From Tamarix chinensis (Eukaryota > Streptophyta > Magnoliopsida > Caryophyllales > Tamaricaceae), in the NCBI GenBank assembly GCA_030549775.1, contig CM060174.1, positions 6,763,391 to 6,827,390 of the forward strand: a stretch of DNA of 64,000 nt, given 5' to 3'. Positions 33,628-45,430 of the stretch are shown here, piece by piece. Every line of letters starts with the position of its first letter. The stretch's first letter is position 1. The notes below the pieces were generated by a model. The model saw nothing but the letters and a program-made list of their open reading frames with translations. It was not told the DNA's origin and ran no database searches. The position numbers were made by a program, and so were the translations under genes.

Positions 33628-34568
33628 TGTAGGAGCATTCTCATTTGATGATCACAATCTCATCATTAATTTTCTAAATTTTGAGAGCCAAAAAACTTTC
33701 ATTAATTGAAAAAATTAATCATCTAATAAAACCTAGCTATGGAAGCCACAGAAGCCACACAAGACATGAAAACCTTGTAAATCCCCCCTTTGGTACCGTC
33801 CACAAAATATCCAAAAAGAGGGCACCTAAAGCCACATTTTTTCTCAAGTTTTTCACCATATTTTGACCCATTTTCCCTTAATATTTTATCCGGAAAATCC
33901 ACAAAAAATGAAACCCATTCTATACTCTTTGAAGCCACAAAAAGTATCCACAAGTCCCTCTCAAGTTGTATGTTAAGTCATTTTCAGCACTTAAGAAGAA
34001 CAATGCGGATTTGAGGAAGAACAAGTAAGGCTAGAAAATATTCTTTACTTATTTTTGTTATTTACCATTGTCTCTTTCCTTTTGAGTATTATGGTTGTTA
34101 TATGTGTTAGAACATGTGCTAAATAGGTGAGGGTAGCTTAAAAATCTACTCAAACTACCACCCCATAAACAAAACTCATGGTCTGAAACTTAGGGAGATT
34201 TTATCCTTTGTTTTAGCTCTAACCACATGTATTAGTTGGCTAAAATTTGATCCTAAACTTCTTCTATAAGTGTCAAGGATAGAATGAAAGAGGGAAACTT
34301 AACTTTTTGGCTGCTTATTTTCTCACTATGTACTGAGATTTTTCTCTTCAATTCTTAAGTGTAAGAGTTTGAAGAATTTGTAAAAATCTTTCAAGATTTA
34401 TCCTAACAGTTTAAGCCATATATGGTTCTTGCAATTATTTATTCAAGAGGTTATCAGGAATAAATTTTCACCCTCTCAAACCTCCGCCATATTACTCTTT
34501 ATTTTGGTTGTTCTAAGGTTTCTTGGAACACCAATACCTAGCAAGACTCAAGTTGGATATCATATGCA
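33628..34568 (+). repeat. Gypsy 3-prime LTR (941 bp)
   Basis: Starts TGTAGGAGCATTCTC, ends ATATCATATGCA. It matches the 5-prime LTR in order throughout (for example TGATGATCACAATCT, CAAAAAGAGGGCACCTAAA, TGTACTGAGA, AAGTGTAAGAGTTTGAAGAA). Identity looks like roughly 80-85 percent by eye, so the insertion is old. Confidence 0.9.
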
Positions 34569-34682
34569 TCAGGAAGGCTATAGGCTATATATCTTACAAA
34601 GATATTATTGATTTACCAATCAACTAGTGAAAATGCTTCTTCATACAAACTATTTATGGGTTAAAAATTTATAAATTATATG

Positions 34683-36497
34683 TGAAAAATACCCTAGGGG
34701 GTGAATAGGTGTTTTGGATATAAATTAGACAAATAAAATTCACAAAGGGAATTTATAGCAATTCAAGCTAATTTAAGACATGTTACTCTACATCCACTAT
34801 AAAAAAGATATTCCCATTTTGAAATTTTAGCATCACGTGTCTTTATATTAGCGATCTCTCTTTTGGTTTATGAGCTTACTAGCTCAATGAATTCTCCTAT
34901 TTTTAGACTATTCGATCAATTATACAGAACTAATCGATTACTTTTAAAACCAAATGACTAGTTCCTACCGGAACCAACCAATAAGTGTAAAACACTTTGG
35001 AAGATTATAAAATAAGATCAACCATGAATTTTTATGAAGTGAATTCAAATCAAGTGTTTCAAAACCATTTTTATATAATTTTGATAAAAATGGAAATTTG
35101 TTCAGCCTAACTCTTTACAAGAAACCTAAAACATTAAAAATGTATTCCTTAAACCTTAAGTATTAGTTGTCTTCATACTATTTTCTCTTTTACTTCAAAA
35201 CTTGATTTCTCTTTTAAATTTCTTACTAGAGAGATAGTTTGAGTAATTTTTTTTATAACTCTTTGTTTGTCAATCATGATACATGCACACTTACGTAAAT
35301 ACATTAGTTCTCAAAACATATTTTTTATAATCAAAATAAGGGTAATGAGATTGTTTTATCTATGAGGTCAAAAAACTTTATGCTCATAAAATAGTGTCCA
35401 TTGGTATGTATTTATTGCACAAAAAGATAATCTAACTAGCAAAATTTAACTATTCAATATAACCAATTGATCGTTACTTTAAAACCAATTAATTAGTTCC
35501 AAAATCTTCTAATAAATAAATATTAATGTTCAAAGAATATATAGTCATTATAGGGGACCAACTGAGTGGCATCCATAAACTAGTTGATTGGTATGAGGAA
35601 ATAGCCGACTAGTTTATAAACCAGCAAACTAGTTAAGAAAAACTAGACCACAACTAGTGAGCAAGAAAATTTAGGACTAAGAAACCAGTCAACAAGTACT
35701 AGTAACCAAAAACTAGTTAGCTAGTTTTAATCAGTGGACACTAGTTTTGGAAACCAGTTGAATGGTTATGAAAAAGTAGAGCACAACCAATAAGCAAGAA
35801 AATTTAAGGCTGCGCAACTAGTCGATTGGTAGCCATAAACTAGTTAACCGATTTTCACAAATGGACTAGTTTTATCAACTAGTAAAGATGTTGATTTTTT
35901 GGTTAAGGTTTAAACTTCTAAGGTAATTAGTGCTAGTTTAGAATTTTAAGCCCAACATCATATCCAACCATGGAGATGAGGATACAATAATTTTGACTGA
36001 CATTACCAATTAAAAGGTATTCCCAAATAACCAATTGATTGGTTATCCATTGCTTATTCCCTAGTAACCCTAGGTTTCCCCCAAGAACCAATCATCCAGT
36101 ATCGGTAAATGACTAATATCAATTCATAAACTAAGTAATTAATTTTCCAAATCAAATAAAATTTTAAACCCTTTTTGATAAGAAAGTTTACAAGGTCTTA
36201 AAGGAAAATTTCATAAGAAATCTTAAGTACTCAAAGATCAAACATGCATACAGGATAACCTAAAAAGACTTAATAAATTCTACCCAAATCTTGAAGTCTT
36301 GTAGGTCATGTATATAATCTCATTTCTTAGAGATTGAAACTCAATTAATCCTTTAAATTGAAGCATTCCAAATATCGAGTTGAGTGTGCCCGCTTCATAT
36401 AAGATCTTTTAGCATGTGCACACTTCAACAAAAATTTTATTTCCTTAATTGGGTTTGTCACCATTAAAATAAGAGTTAGTGATCTAATAGGTCGACA
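34683..36497 (-). mobile_element. Copia (Sirevirus-like) LTR
   Basis: Read on the - strand, ATCAAAAAGGGAAAAAT (36514-36498) is a polypurine tract directly before TGTCGACCTATTAG. This closely resembles the ATCAAAAAGGGGGAGATTG..TTGG junction at the 3-prime LTR of plant Sirevirus-type Copia elements, including the following TTTTAATGGTGACAAAC. The far end reads CACCTATTCACCCCCTAGGG (34713-34694), the usual last segment of these LTRs. A primer-binding site does not follow, as expected for a 3-prime LTR. Many decayed AACCAGTCGACTGGTT motifs lie inside. No 5-bp duplication was found. The element's pol is missing. Confidence 0.6.
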
Positions 36498-36511
36498 ATT
36501 TTTCCCTTTTT

Positions 36512-37250
36512 GATAATGCAAAAAAGAAAAAGAGATGTAATAAGGGTAATTTGAAGCATATGAAAGTTAGAAATTTGAAAAATTACCCATTTTTTATATC
36601 TTTTGTCCACAATCTAGATGGTCTCCCTCTTTTGTCATTAATAAAAGGTGGGAAGGGTGTAAATTGAAACCCTATGAAAGGATATAACCAGAAAAGGAAT
36701 CTCCCTCTTAAAATATTCATTATAGTAATATGATAGAAGATCATAAAGTTATATTAAAGGTTTCAACAACGGAATACTTTCCTTAAGGATATAAATCAGG
36801 ATTTAAAAATTGATCCCTTATTACTTAAAAATCTTAACATGTGTGTTATCGTAAATTAGGGCATATGAGCAAAAGCAATAGTTTTGTGCAACACGGAGTA
36901 TAACACAATCAAAAATACACTCTCTTATATAGATAGACTATCAATACAAGAGATGTGAATCAATCTACATATACCAACTAATAATACATGTTAAAAGTTA
37001 AGGGTTACAATCAATGAATCAAAGTATAATGAATGCTAGTAAACCCTAACAAAGTCTACGTACATGTAGCCAACCAATTGATGAAGACTAAAGAGTATAT
37101 TAGGAGTTTTTATTTTTATCAGTGGTGCTTAGAGTAACACGAAGAAGTTGAGAAGGTTATGACAAGGTAGTAGAAGCAATTAGGCAGTGAGGAATGGAAA
37201 TATTCTCTACTAGCGGATCATAATCCAATCAAGGGCTCACCTCATTAAAA
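36512..37250. other. AT-rich region upstream of the Copia-like LTR, no clear gene
   Basis: It may belong to the internal region of the Copia element on the - strand. CCCTCTTTTGTCATTAATAA near 36632 is another decayed text of the kind found beside these LTRs. No pol motif was found. Confidence 0.35.
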
Positions 37251-37860
37251 TCATCATACAAAGATATCAACGGCATAAATAATGCCCTCTAAATCATTTA
37301 AATCACCCTCTACATTAGTATCAATGTGTGCAATAGTATCGATTCCCATACCACAAATGATCTCATCTTTAGTAGGTGGTGAAACAAACTTATCATGCTC
37401 ATCAAAAACTACCATATCAACATCACCATCTCTATTATCATTAATAGTGATAGGAATATCCTCGGTTGATGGAGGTGGATTGGGTTGATAATGTAGAGTT
37501 GTAGTCTTAAGAGTAAAGTGAGGATGCATAGTAGATGCTTAAGACTAGTGATCCTTATCCTATGCTTAGCAAAAATTTTATTAATCTACGTAAATCCATG
37601 TTTGATTATTTATAGACCTTTAAATTGAAGATCTTGTAGAAATCTATATTGTGGCTCATCCTTTCGGTTCTTTTAAAGCTTGACCTCTTGATATTGATGG
37701 TGTAGAAGTGGACACTGGAGTAGTATGAGAACCCTTTGAGGTAGTAGCATTGGCATAAGCATATGCATGAGCTGGATACTATAATACATGATTTCAATAT
37801 AATGTGAAGTAATAATATATAGAGTGATAATATGGTCAAGTGTTTGGTAAGCACAAATTA
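37251..37860 (-). pseudogene. Possible coding remnant of unknown function
   Basis: The - strand frame at 37529-37254 has an even amino-acid mix unlike the surrounding noise: residues 16-35 read PNPPPSTEDIPITINDNRDG, followed by an acidic stretch with DVDMVVFDEHDKF and a C-terminus at a TGA. Upstream, at about 37783-37660 on the same strand, another frame reads YPAHAYAYANATTSKGSHTT and then a Ser/Thr/Pro-rich stretch; TTATAG just before it could be a splice acceptor. I do not recognise a family. It may be an exon pair of a decayed transposon gene, for instance from the Copia internal region, or chance. Confidence 0.3.
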
Positions 37861-39005
37861 TTTGTACATAAATATGGCTGAAGTAATAATAACATTTGGT
37901 AATTTATTTGAAATAAAATAAATTAATGTAAATTGATAATTTTAGACATGTTGTAAGGTTTAAGTAGTAAAGAATATTTTTTGAATAAAAATAAACAGTA
38001 TTTTGTGTGCATTTAATTAAAATTTGTGATATTTAATTATAAAATAATAATTATATATAAATAAATTATTGATAATAAATTATAAGTATATAAAAATAAT
38101 AGGTCAAGAAAACAATGTGAGGTCTAGGTTATCAAATAATATATAAATGATATGGGTCCCAAACATATATTAATATGAAAATATCAAGGGGCGTGTGATT
38201 GAATCTTCCTAAAGTCTAGTGGCAAGGGTGTGATCTAGTTCTCATAGGCGCATTTTCTTCTTTTCATGTTTTTGAGTTTATAGTGTTTTGTCTTTGGATA
38301 ATTTGTGTTTTTATATTACTTATCATTTGTATCTCCAAACCAGTTATGAGATATATATTTAAATATATCTACAAAATTATTTAAAGTATATAACATCCCA
38401 ATAACATTATCATAGATATTATAATATTTAAATAATATATATCTTCATGTAAATATGCATTGGAATTTAATATGAGACTCGATGGGGAAAAAAGCAGACA
38501 TAAGTCATAGGAAGAGTTACACGAGGACAAAAATATACGAAAATGATTTTTTTTAAAACAAATTAGTAAATGGGGATGAAAGGAAACTACAAATTATATA
38601 TATATATATAGTCATAGTCAAATAATATATTTAGATGTATGTTCGAGTTATTTATTTTATTTTAATAAATGTGTGTATTATTTTTTGTTATATATATATA
38701 ATGTTAAAAATTAAGAGTTGAATTAAAAAACCTCTAACGCCACCACCTAAAGTACATTAGATTTGAAACTTCTCTCCTTCTTCTCTCTCTTCAAGATCGA
38801 GATTGATTTTTTTCCTTGCAACATTTCCGTCCCCAAATGTGCTGAGGATAGGAAACAATAGTTAGGGGTCATCACTCATCACTGTGCTTTTGTGATGGCT
38901 AGTAATGTACATAAAAAAAGGATGAAGAAAATGGGTAAAACTTATTTGAAAAATTGAAAAAAAGAGATCAAATGAGTCATAAAAAAATAAATATATATTA
39001 ATTTT

Positions 39006-39042
<37 letters not shown>

Positions 39043-39532
39043 CTTAAGAATATAATATTATAATAGCAATATGCATTAATTTTTTTTCATAGAGGTATTA
39101 TATTCATTTTCTATTCTTTCTATTATTTGAGCTAATGTGACATAGTGTCCCAAATAAGTTCCAACATAATAAAAACAGTTTCTTAAAACACAAGCCTTAA
39201 TAAACCTGCCTAAACTTAGAGATGAGGATAGCCATCGTCAAAGTTAATGAAAAAAAAAAACAAAGCAACCATTGGCTTTGTTTCACCCCCTTGGTATGGT
39301 ATGTTGTTCTATATCCTCTTCTCCTCCCTCTCCATTCCTCATCATCTACTCTCTTCTAAACATTAAATCAACATTGTTGTAAAATTCCACCTTTTTTCCT
39401 CATTCCTTCTTCCCTTCTTCTCCATGGTTGTTCTTTTATTGTATGCGACTGTCTTATCTTCTCCTCCTTGTTTATTCCTTCTTTCCTCCAAAAATTTTTG
39501 GTCAAATTGAAAGTAGTGGAGATGGTGGCAAC
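37861..39532. other. AT-rich region with TA microsatellites, no gene
   Basis: TA dinucleotide runs at 38595-38610 and 39008-39039. The less AT-rich part at 39280-39532, immediately before member F, may be older unique DNA. No recognisable protein. Confidence 0.5.
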
Positions 39533-40269
39533 TGTAACACCCCAAAATTTACTATTTTTTAAAAAAACAAAAACCTCTAAATTTAAAAACCGTAAATTCT
39601 AGGAATGCTACCTTCATATTTAGTACCAGACAGGTTCACTCCTATCGTTCTAGTACTAAATGCTAAGGCTAAGAAAATATGTTCATCAACTCATATCAAT
39701 ACATAAATCAAGGTTCGCAAATACAATAATCAGATTATGCATGAATTATTATATAATTGAAATACGAGAGAAAGTTTCTTAAAGTGGAAAGACATCTATA
39801 GCGTTAAAATTGTTTCTAGAATTCAAAACATATCTAAAAGGTTAATAAGGATAGTAATAGCATTTGAAGGGGAAAACCAGCAATGCCACTCTAAAGATTA
39901 ATCCAGCCCATAATCAACACTCGTCCATGCCTGATGCCCCATAGACATCAATATCATCAAAGAAGGAATCTCCTACCTACAACACGCCAGATGGGTCTCC
40001 TGCTCGTGGGAATGAGCAGCACCCATAAAAAGGGGTGATCAGTACGCTACGTACTGAGCAAGGTAATCGTGCACTAAGGCCAACACACAAAATTCACATA
40101 AACCATACAACATAACAAAATAACATAAATTCCAACATGATAACGTAAAGGCATACAATCATTCAGGTAAAAATACAAAGGCCCATTTATAATCCGGATT
40201 AATTACTTAATTCATCTCTTATCAGAATTCTTTTCACACCATACTCTTTAGCAAGTACACACCAGTATG

Positions 40270-40615
40270 GGAACCCTATTATTTTAGCCGGTGGATTGGT
40301 CTCTAGGACACTCCGGCGCCTGGCCAATATTCTAGCCGGTGGATCGGTCACTTAGGGTAACATACCCTACCACTATTTTATGCTGGTAGATAAGCCTGGT
40401 CCCTGCTAGCATGGTGTTCTATTATAAGTATTAGTGTATTTTACATATCTTAGAAAACTATAGGGTTTGGTTTATTGAGCTCGGGATCCCCCACTATTAT
40501 AGACAATGGATTGGTCACTTAGGATAACATACCCTACTACTATTATACGCCGGTGGATCGGTCTCTAGGATACCATAGTACTTGGCCACTATTATATCGG
40601 TGGATCGATCTAGGC
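40270..40615 (-). repeat. Inverted-repeat array in member F
   Basis: Five or six units, for example TATTATTTTAGCCGGTGG (about 40287-40304), TATTCTAGCCGGTGGATCGG, CCACTATTATATCGGTGGAT, with the same linker text as in E and the shared GAGCTCGGGATCCCCCACT segment near 40479. Confidence 0.8.
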
Positions 40616-40924
40616 CTAGCTCAATACTCTTCCACTTTACATGATTAATGTCTTAAGTATTTTATTTATAAATTTTTACCTTAGACATGCATGGCTAACT
40701 TCCTTTACTCTTATCGCCCCAAAGAACTTATCTCACTCATAGGCTCATCATCCTCCTAACTTAGCCCATTATCCTTTCCCCTTTACCAGACCTACATTAG
40801 AGTCCATTTCCCCCACTTGTGGCCCAAGCCCACTACTTTTCCACCACCTATCCATTCACTTCCTCGCTAACACACTTTGCTTCATCAGACACACACACAG
40901 CCCCATACACCCCAAAAGCCATGC

Positions 40925-41180
40925 CAAACCCTAACCACCATACAAAACCCTAGATTGATCTACTAAATGCCCCTATACTATCCCACGTACTATTTTTCAT
41001 TCAACACATTCAAACGCCAAAAAAAACACTTTCATCATCTTCCACACATCTCAAATTAACTATTCATACGTAACATTTACCCTCATGCAAACTTCATATC
41101 CCCCATGTAACCCTTCGTACTATTTCATGCAAAACCCTACGCTCCCACGTGAAACCCTAGATGCCTATGCAAACCCTAAA
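40925..41180. other. Cluster of telobox-like AAACCCTA motifs
   Basis: AAACCCTA occurs five times (about 40925, 40946, 41132, 41152 and 41171) in 255 bp. In plants, telobox AAACCCTA motifs are bound by TRB/Myb-type proteins and occur in promoters and Polycomb-response regions. Function here is inference. Confidence 0.4.
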
Positions 41181-41569
41181 TTCCCCCATGTATGGTCATA
41201 CATCACTTAGATCATCCCCACATTATCTCACTCCATACCATCATGTTACACCACCTATCATGCATGTCTTATGGGTTCTACCGTATCACAATAAAACCAC
41301 AACTTTACATACTTTACACATGCCATAAAATGTCGCATGAACATACCTCAACCCCACGTCATATTGCATATATAATAGTTATAAAATGCACATAAAATAC
41401 ATCATATTTCATATCATATGGCATGCAAGGCGTGTAAAACACATTACACACGAACGACCTTAGTTATACCCTTACCTAAAACATCACCGGTCTTAGAGCA
41501 CGCTCCTACGCCTCCTTAGGACTTTGACTGGTCTCACCTATATGAGAGAAAAAACTAGAATTAGATTCT

Positions 41570-42295
41570 CTTCTACCAAAAATACTATTATTTACTGACT
41601 TATTTTAATACTAGGGTTTAAATAAAATAATACTATACTAATAATAACTATAAGAAATAATACTAAAAATACTAGTAATAATATTAATATGATTCAAAAC
41701 GGATGGTGATATAAGGATTCTACCCTTTACCAAAATAATGCTAATAATAACATTAAGACATTATTAATAAAAAGAGTACTAATAATAGTAATGAAATAAT
41801 CTTCGAAAATACAAAATAGTAATACTAATAATGATAATAATAATAATAACAATAATAAAATAACTTAAACTAAAAATAATACAAGGTAGGGTTTTCAACC
41901 CTATTTCAAAATAGCAAAAGTACCATTAGTAATAATAATAATATTATTAACACATATTACTTATAATAACATTAATAATAATAATAATGATAATAATAAT
42001 AATAATAATACTAATAATAGTAGTAGTAACAATATTAATAATAAAAGTAGTAGTATTCGCACTATTTAAATAAAATAGGGCTTCGGCCCTCTAAAGAAAT
42101 AATAGTAATATTAAGAATAATAATACTACTACTAGTAATAATAATAATGAGAATAATAGTAATAGTAATAATAATAATAATAAAACTCATAATAATCCTA
42201 ATAATATTAATAATACGAAAATAATAGTCTAAATAATTTAAATAGGGTCTCAACCCTGATAAGAAATAATAATAATAATAATATTGAACCTAATA

Positions 42296-42339
<44 letters not shown>

Positions 42340-42345
42340 CAAATA
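41570..42345. repeat. Long TAA/AAT trinucleotide-rich tract in member F
   Basis: Repeated AATAATAAT interspersed with short texts such as AGGGTTTTCAACCCT and TAGGGTCTCAACCCT. The latter recur about every 170-180 bp (about 41889, 42075, 42245), so the tract may be a set of tandem units heavily invaded by triplet expansion. Confidence 0.6.
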
Positions 42346-43035
42346 TTATTTAAAAATTGAAATAAAATAAATTAAGATTAAATAAATAGGGGAGAAGGGC
42401 TGAGAGGGCTTAGGGTTCCCCCTTAGGCTAGTGGAGATGGGCGGCATTGGCAGTGGTGCACGACGGCGGTGGCAGTGGCCGAAAAAAAGGGAAAGAATAG
42501 GAAAGAGTTGAGACTTGAGAAAAGAGATGGAGAATAAGGGTGGTCATTGAGGTGCTGGTGGTAGTGTAGACTAGGGGGATTAAAGTGAGGGTGGTGGCGC
42601 AGCAAGTGGCGGTGGCGCACAACGGTAGTGGTGGTGATCGAAATGAAGAGAAGAAGAAAAAGAGAGGAGGAGAAGAAGGAAGGGAAAAAGAAGGGTAGGG
42701 CGAGGTGGATTAGGGTTAGTAGCTATCTTTGGGTGGTGTAGCAGGCAGTGATAGAGACAAATGTGGTGGTGGATGGTGGTGTGAAGGGCAACAAGTGTAA
42801 AAATTTGGCTAGCAGGGAAAGGAACTTTGCACAGCTGTGGTGGCTTGTGCAGGAAGAATCGAGGGAGATGGGTGGTTTAGTTAGTTAGAGTGTGGTGTAG
42901 GGAAGACTTAGGTAGGAAGAGCAGGCAGCGTAGTTGGCTAATGATGAAGGAAAGGGTGTGTGAAGTTGTGGTGGTGCGTAGGGGTACATGCTTAGGGTTT
43001 CGGGAAAAATTTTCAAGATCAACCAAATAAGGGGC

Positions 43036-43043
43036 ATTTATAG
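43036..43043 (-). promoter_or_regulatory. Putative TATA box in member F
   Basis: CTATAAAT on the - strand, followed in that direction by GCCCCTTATTTGG and a C/A-rich leader. It sits in the position matching the box of member A. Confidence 0.45.
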
Positions 43044-43969
43044 AGTTTGGAGGATAGGGTAGGGTTCTAAGGGTCGGCAGGAGAGTAATGCGGGTAGGGT
43101 TTGGGTAGTTGGCGGAGCCAATTGGCCGGTGCCAATTCAAATCGTGGCAGCTCATTCACATAGGAAAAGGAGGATTTTGCTCGGAAGAAAAGGAAGGTGG
43201 GTTAGATCATGTTGAACTGCGATTTAGGGGATGAGAAAGAGAGAAGAAACGGTCAGTCAAAATAAGCGTAGCGGGTGGCAACCTTTTTGGAGGTGACGGA
43301 GTTTCAAGTCAACGATGGAGGAGAAAGGAAGAAGAAGGAGGTGGACTGGCCGGCTGGGGAAAAAGAAAGAAAAGAAAAGAGAAAGGAGAACCAAACCAGG
43401 CCGACGTCGGTTATAAACTTTTTAAATGGAATGCAGCGTTCTAGGGAAGGAGGGAAGAAGGAGTGTCATTTTGCTCCTGGGCTACGTCGAAGGAATGGGG
43501 CGATGGGAACGGGTTGCGACAGGCCCAACCGAGAGAATAAAGGAGAGAAAAAGGAAGAAAAGAAAGAAAAGAAAAAGGAAGAAAGAAAAAGAAAGAGGAA
43601 AAGGGAAAAAGAAAAATAGGCAATTGGGATTAATTAAATTAATTTGAATATTTTAGATATTTAAAATACAAATATTTTAAATAAAATAATATTAAATTTC
43701 CTTTTTAGGCTAATTTAGGATGTCTAAAAGATTTTTCCTTAATTCCTTTTTAATTAGCAAAATACCTAAATTTTCCCTTATAAAAATATTTGTAAATTTC
43801 CTCTTAATTTTTCCTAAATAATTTCTTCCTATTCCAATAAAAATAATTAATTAAAATAATTCCCTAATAAATAATTATTTAATTACACATCTTAAAATAA
43901 GTATTTTTTGGGGGCATTTCAGCAAGTTTTAGCAACAGCAATGAACCTAGCCATTGAGGTTAATTGTCT

Positions 43970-43974
43970 GTTTT
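43970..43974. repeat. Target-site duplication of member G, left copy
   Basis: GTTTT, repeated at 47055-47059. Confidence 0.65.
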
Positions 43975-44260
43975 TGTACTATCCTAAAATTTATGACTGA
44001 AAAATTTTATTTTTAGCATAAAATTTCTTGTAATATCAATATAAACAGGTGTTGCCATCATAATCGACATAAGTTTAGCTTACCCTTCCATTCTTACATC
44101 AATTACAAGGTAAAAGGATTAGCACACATAACCTAATGAATAGAAATGAGAGACTCTATCATAAATATAGATATGAGTTTGGAGGTTAATTCTAAGTATA
44201 ATATCAAAATATATCAAAAGGAATTCCATGGAACTAAGTGTCCAAAAAAGTAATCTAGAA

Positions 44261-44292
44261 AAAAGAAAAGAAAAGAAAAGAAAAGAAAAGAA
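44261..44292. repeat. (AAAAG)6 microsatellite
   Basis: Pentanucleotide run inside member G. Confidence 0.9.
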
Positions 44293-44689
44293 TCGGATAA
44301 CATATCTTTACACCTAAACCTGATACATAAGAATCACTCCTCCATAAGTAAAGCATCATAAGCAGCAAAGTCATCTAATGGGTTCTCATTGACCTACATA
44401 AACGCATATGGGTTGTCTTCTTATGGGAATAAGTAATGCTCATAAGAAGAATGATAAGTATGCTTCATACTGAATAAGATAACTATACAATCAATGAAGG
44501 ATAAAAATAAATAAGATCACATAAATAACTCATTGGGTAAAAACCTTAAACATGATACAATGCAAGAGAATAACTAAATCTATATTTAAATCATTAGATA
44601 ATATCACTAACTTAATTCTTATTTTCTTTGAGCTTAGAATCACACTATTATCAATCCTATGAAACAAATTGAAATACCTTCCAAGGAAA

Positions 44690-44975
44690 AATGTGACTAG
44701 CCACTATTATTAATCTAGTGGAACAAACTTTACAACTCCTAGGACAAATGCTCTTGACCACTATTCTTAAACTGGTGGAATCGTATGAAGCACATCCCAA
44801 GACAAAATACGCTTATCCACTATTATTAAGCCAGTGGAGCATACTCTACACCTTCTAGGGAAAATGCTCCTAACTACTATACTTAAAATAATGGAACAAT
44901 TTGAATCACCTCCTAGGGAAAACCGTGTCTGAACACTATTATTAAGCTAGTGGAACAAACTGTACACCTCGGTGA
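44690..44975 (-). repeat. Inverted-repeat array in member G
   Basis: Five units of the type CCACTATTATTAAGCCAGTGG (first 20 bases start near 44818) alternate with CCTAGGGAAAATGCTCCTAA-like linkers, period about 60 bp. The GCCGGTGG of member E has become CCAGTGG, but the CCAC..GTGG pairing is kept in most units, so changes appear compatible with pairing. Confidence 0.8.
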
Positions 44976-45164
44976 TGAATCATATGATCTCTTACTTTAA
45001 GTGATTAACATCTTATTCACAACTATTTATCTCAAGGCCATGATGAGGCATACATATAGATATTAAAGGCACATAATGCAATTTATAATAATTATATAAA
45101 ATACAAACACATAAAGATCATAGTATTTCCTAAGGGAAAAGGTCATAATTTCCCTAAGAAACCC

Positions 45165-45430
45165 TAATTCCACAATATAAGAATAACTTCTTCCATAATA
45201 CTTGTTTATTCACCAGTTTCATCACAAATTCCTAAAATTTTGTTATTATTATCAAAATAACCAAAAATCAAGGTCTATATCCAACAACTTACACATGTGA
45301 TAACAACCTTATCTTTGGAGTTACTATTTACAATCCCTATAAAATCCTAATTTTACAAGTTAGGTATAACTTTTTCCATAAGACTCTTATAACCACCAAA
45401 TTTAATATACCTTCCCAAATTCCAATATTA
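45165..45430 (-). repeat. Duplicated roughly 175-bp segment in member G
   Basis: Two blocks (about 45165-45260 and 45335-45430) contain, in + strand order, AACCCTAATTCCACA or ATCCTAATTTTACAAG, then ATAACTTYTTCCATAA, then CACCAAATTT-like text. Same segment pair as in member A. Confidence 0.55.

Larger units (their letters stand above)
23530..34568 (+). mobile_element. Ty3/Gypsy retrotransposon with both LTRs, split by member E
   Basis: Order: LTR (23530-24446), primer-binding site, gag with zinc knuckle, protease, reverse transcriptase, a 4,648-bp foreign insert (27153-31800), RNase H, integrase, polypurine tract, LTR (33628-34568). Without the insert and its duplicated 5 bp the element is about 6.4 kb. 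Pol wording ([53 protein letters not shown]) matches plant chromovirus-type Gypsy pol of the CRM/Reina kind; the exact clade is inference. The two LTRs differ at many positions and every ORF is broken, so it is an old, dead copy. No matching 5-bp target duplication is visible (AGTGG versus TCAGG). Confidence 0.92.
39533..43921 (-). mobile_element. TGTAA-family member F
   Basis: Left end TGTAACACCCCAAAATTTAC; right end read inward TGAAATGCCCCCAAAAAATA, the best inverted-repeat pair in the window. Flanks are GCAAC (39528-39532) and GCAAG (43922-43926), a 5-bp duplication with one change. Length 4,389 bp. Order: inverted-repeat array (40270-40615), telobox-like cluster (40925-41180), long TAA-rich stretch (41570-42345), purine-rich block (42390-43620) with a TATA box on the - strand at 43036-43043. 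No protein-coding domain was found. Confidence 0.85.

Noticed and set aside
43275..43647. Lys/Glu/Arg-rich frames in member F
   Set aside because: Encoded by GAAAAAGG-type purine repeats; not a recognised nuclear protein.
39440..43960. Apparent reading frame joining the two flanks of member F (ending FGQIESSGDGGN / ASFSNSNEPSH)
   Set aside because: Short, no homology recognised, no clear splice or start context; likely chance.
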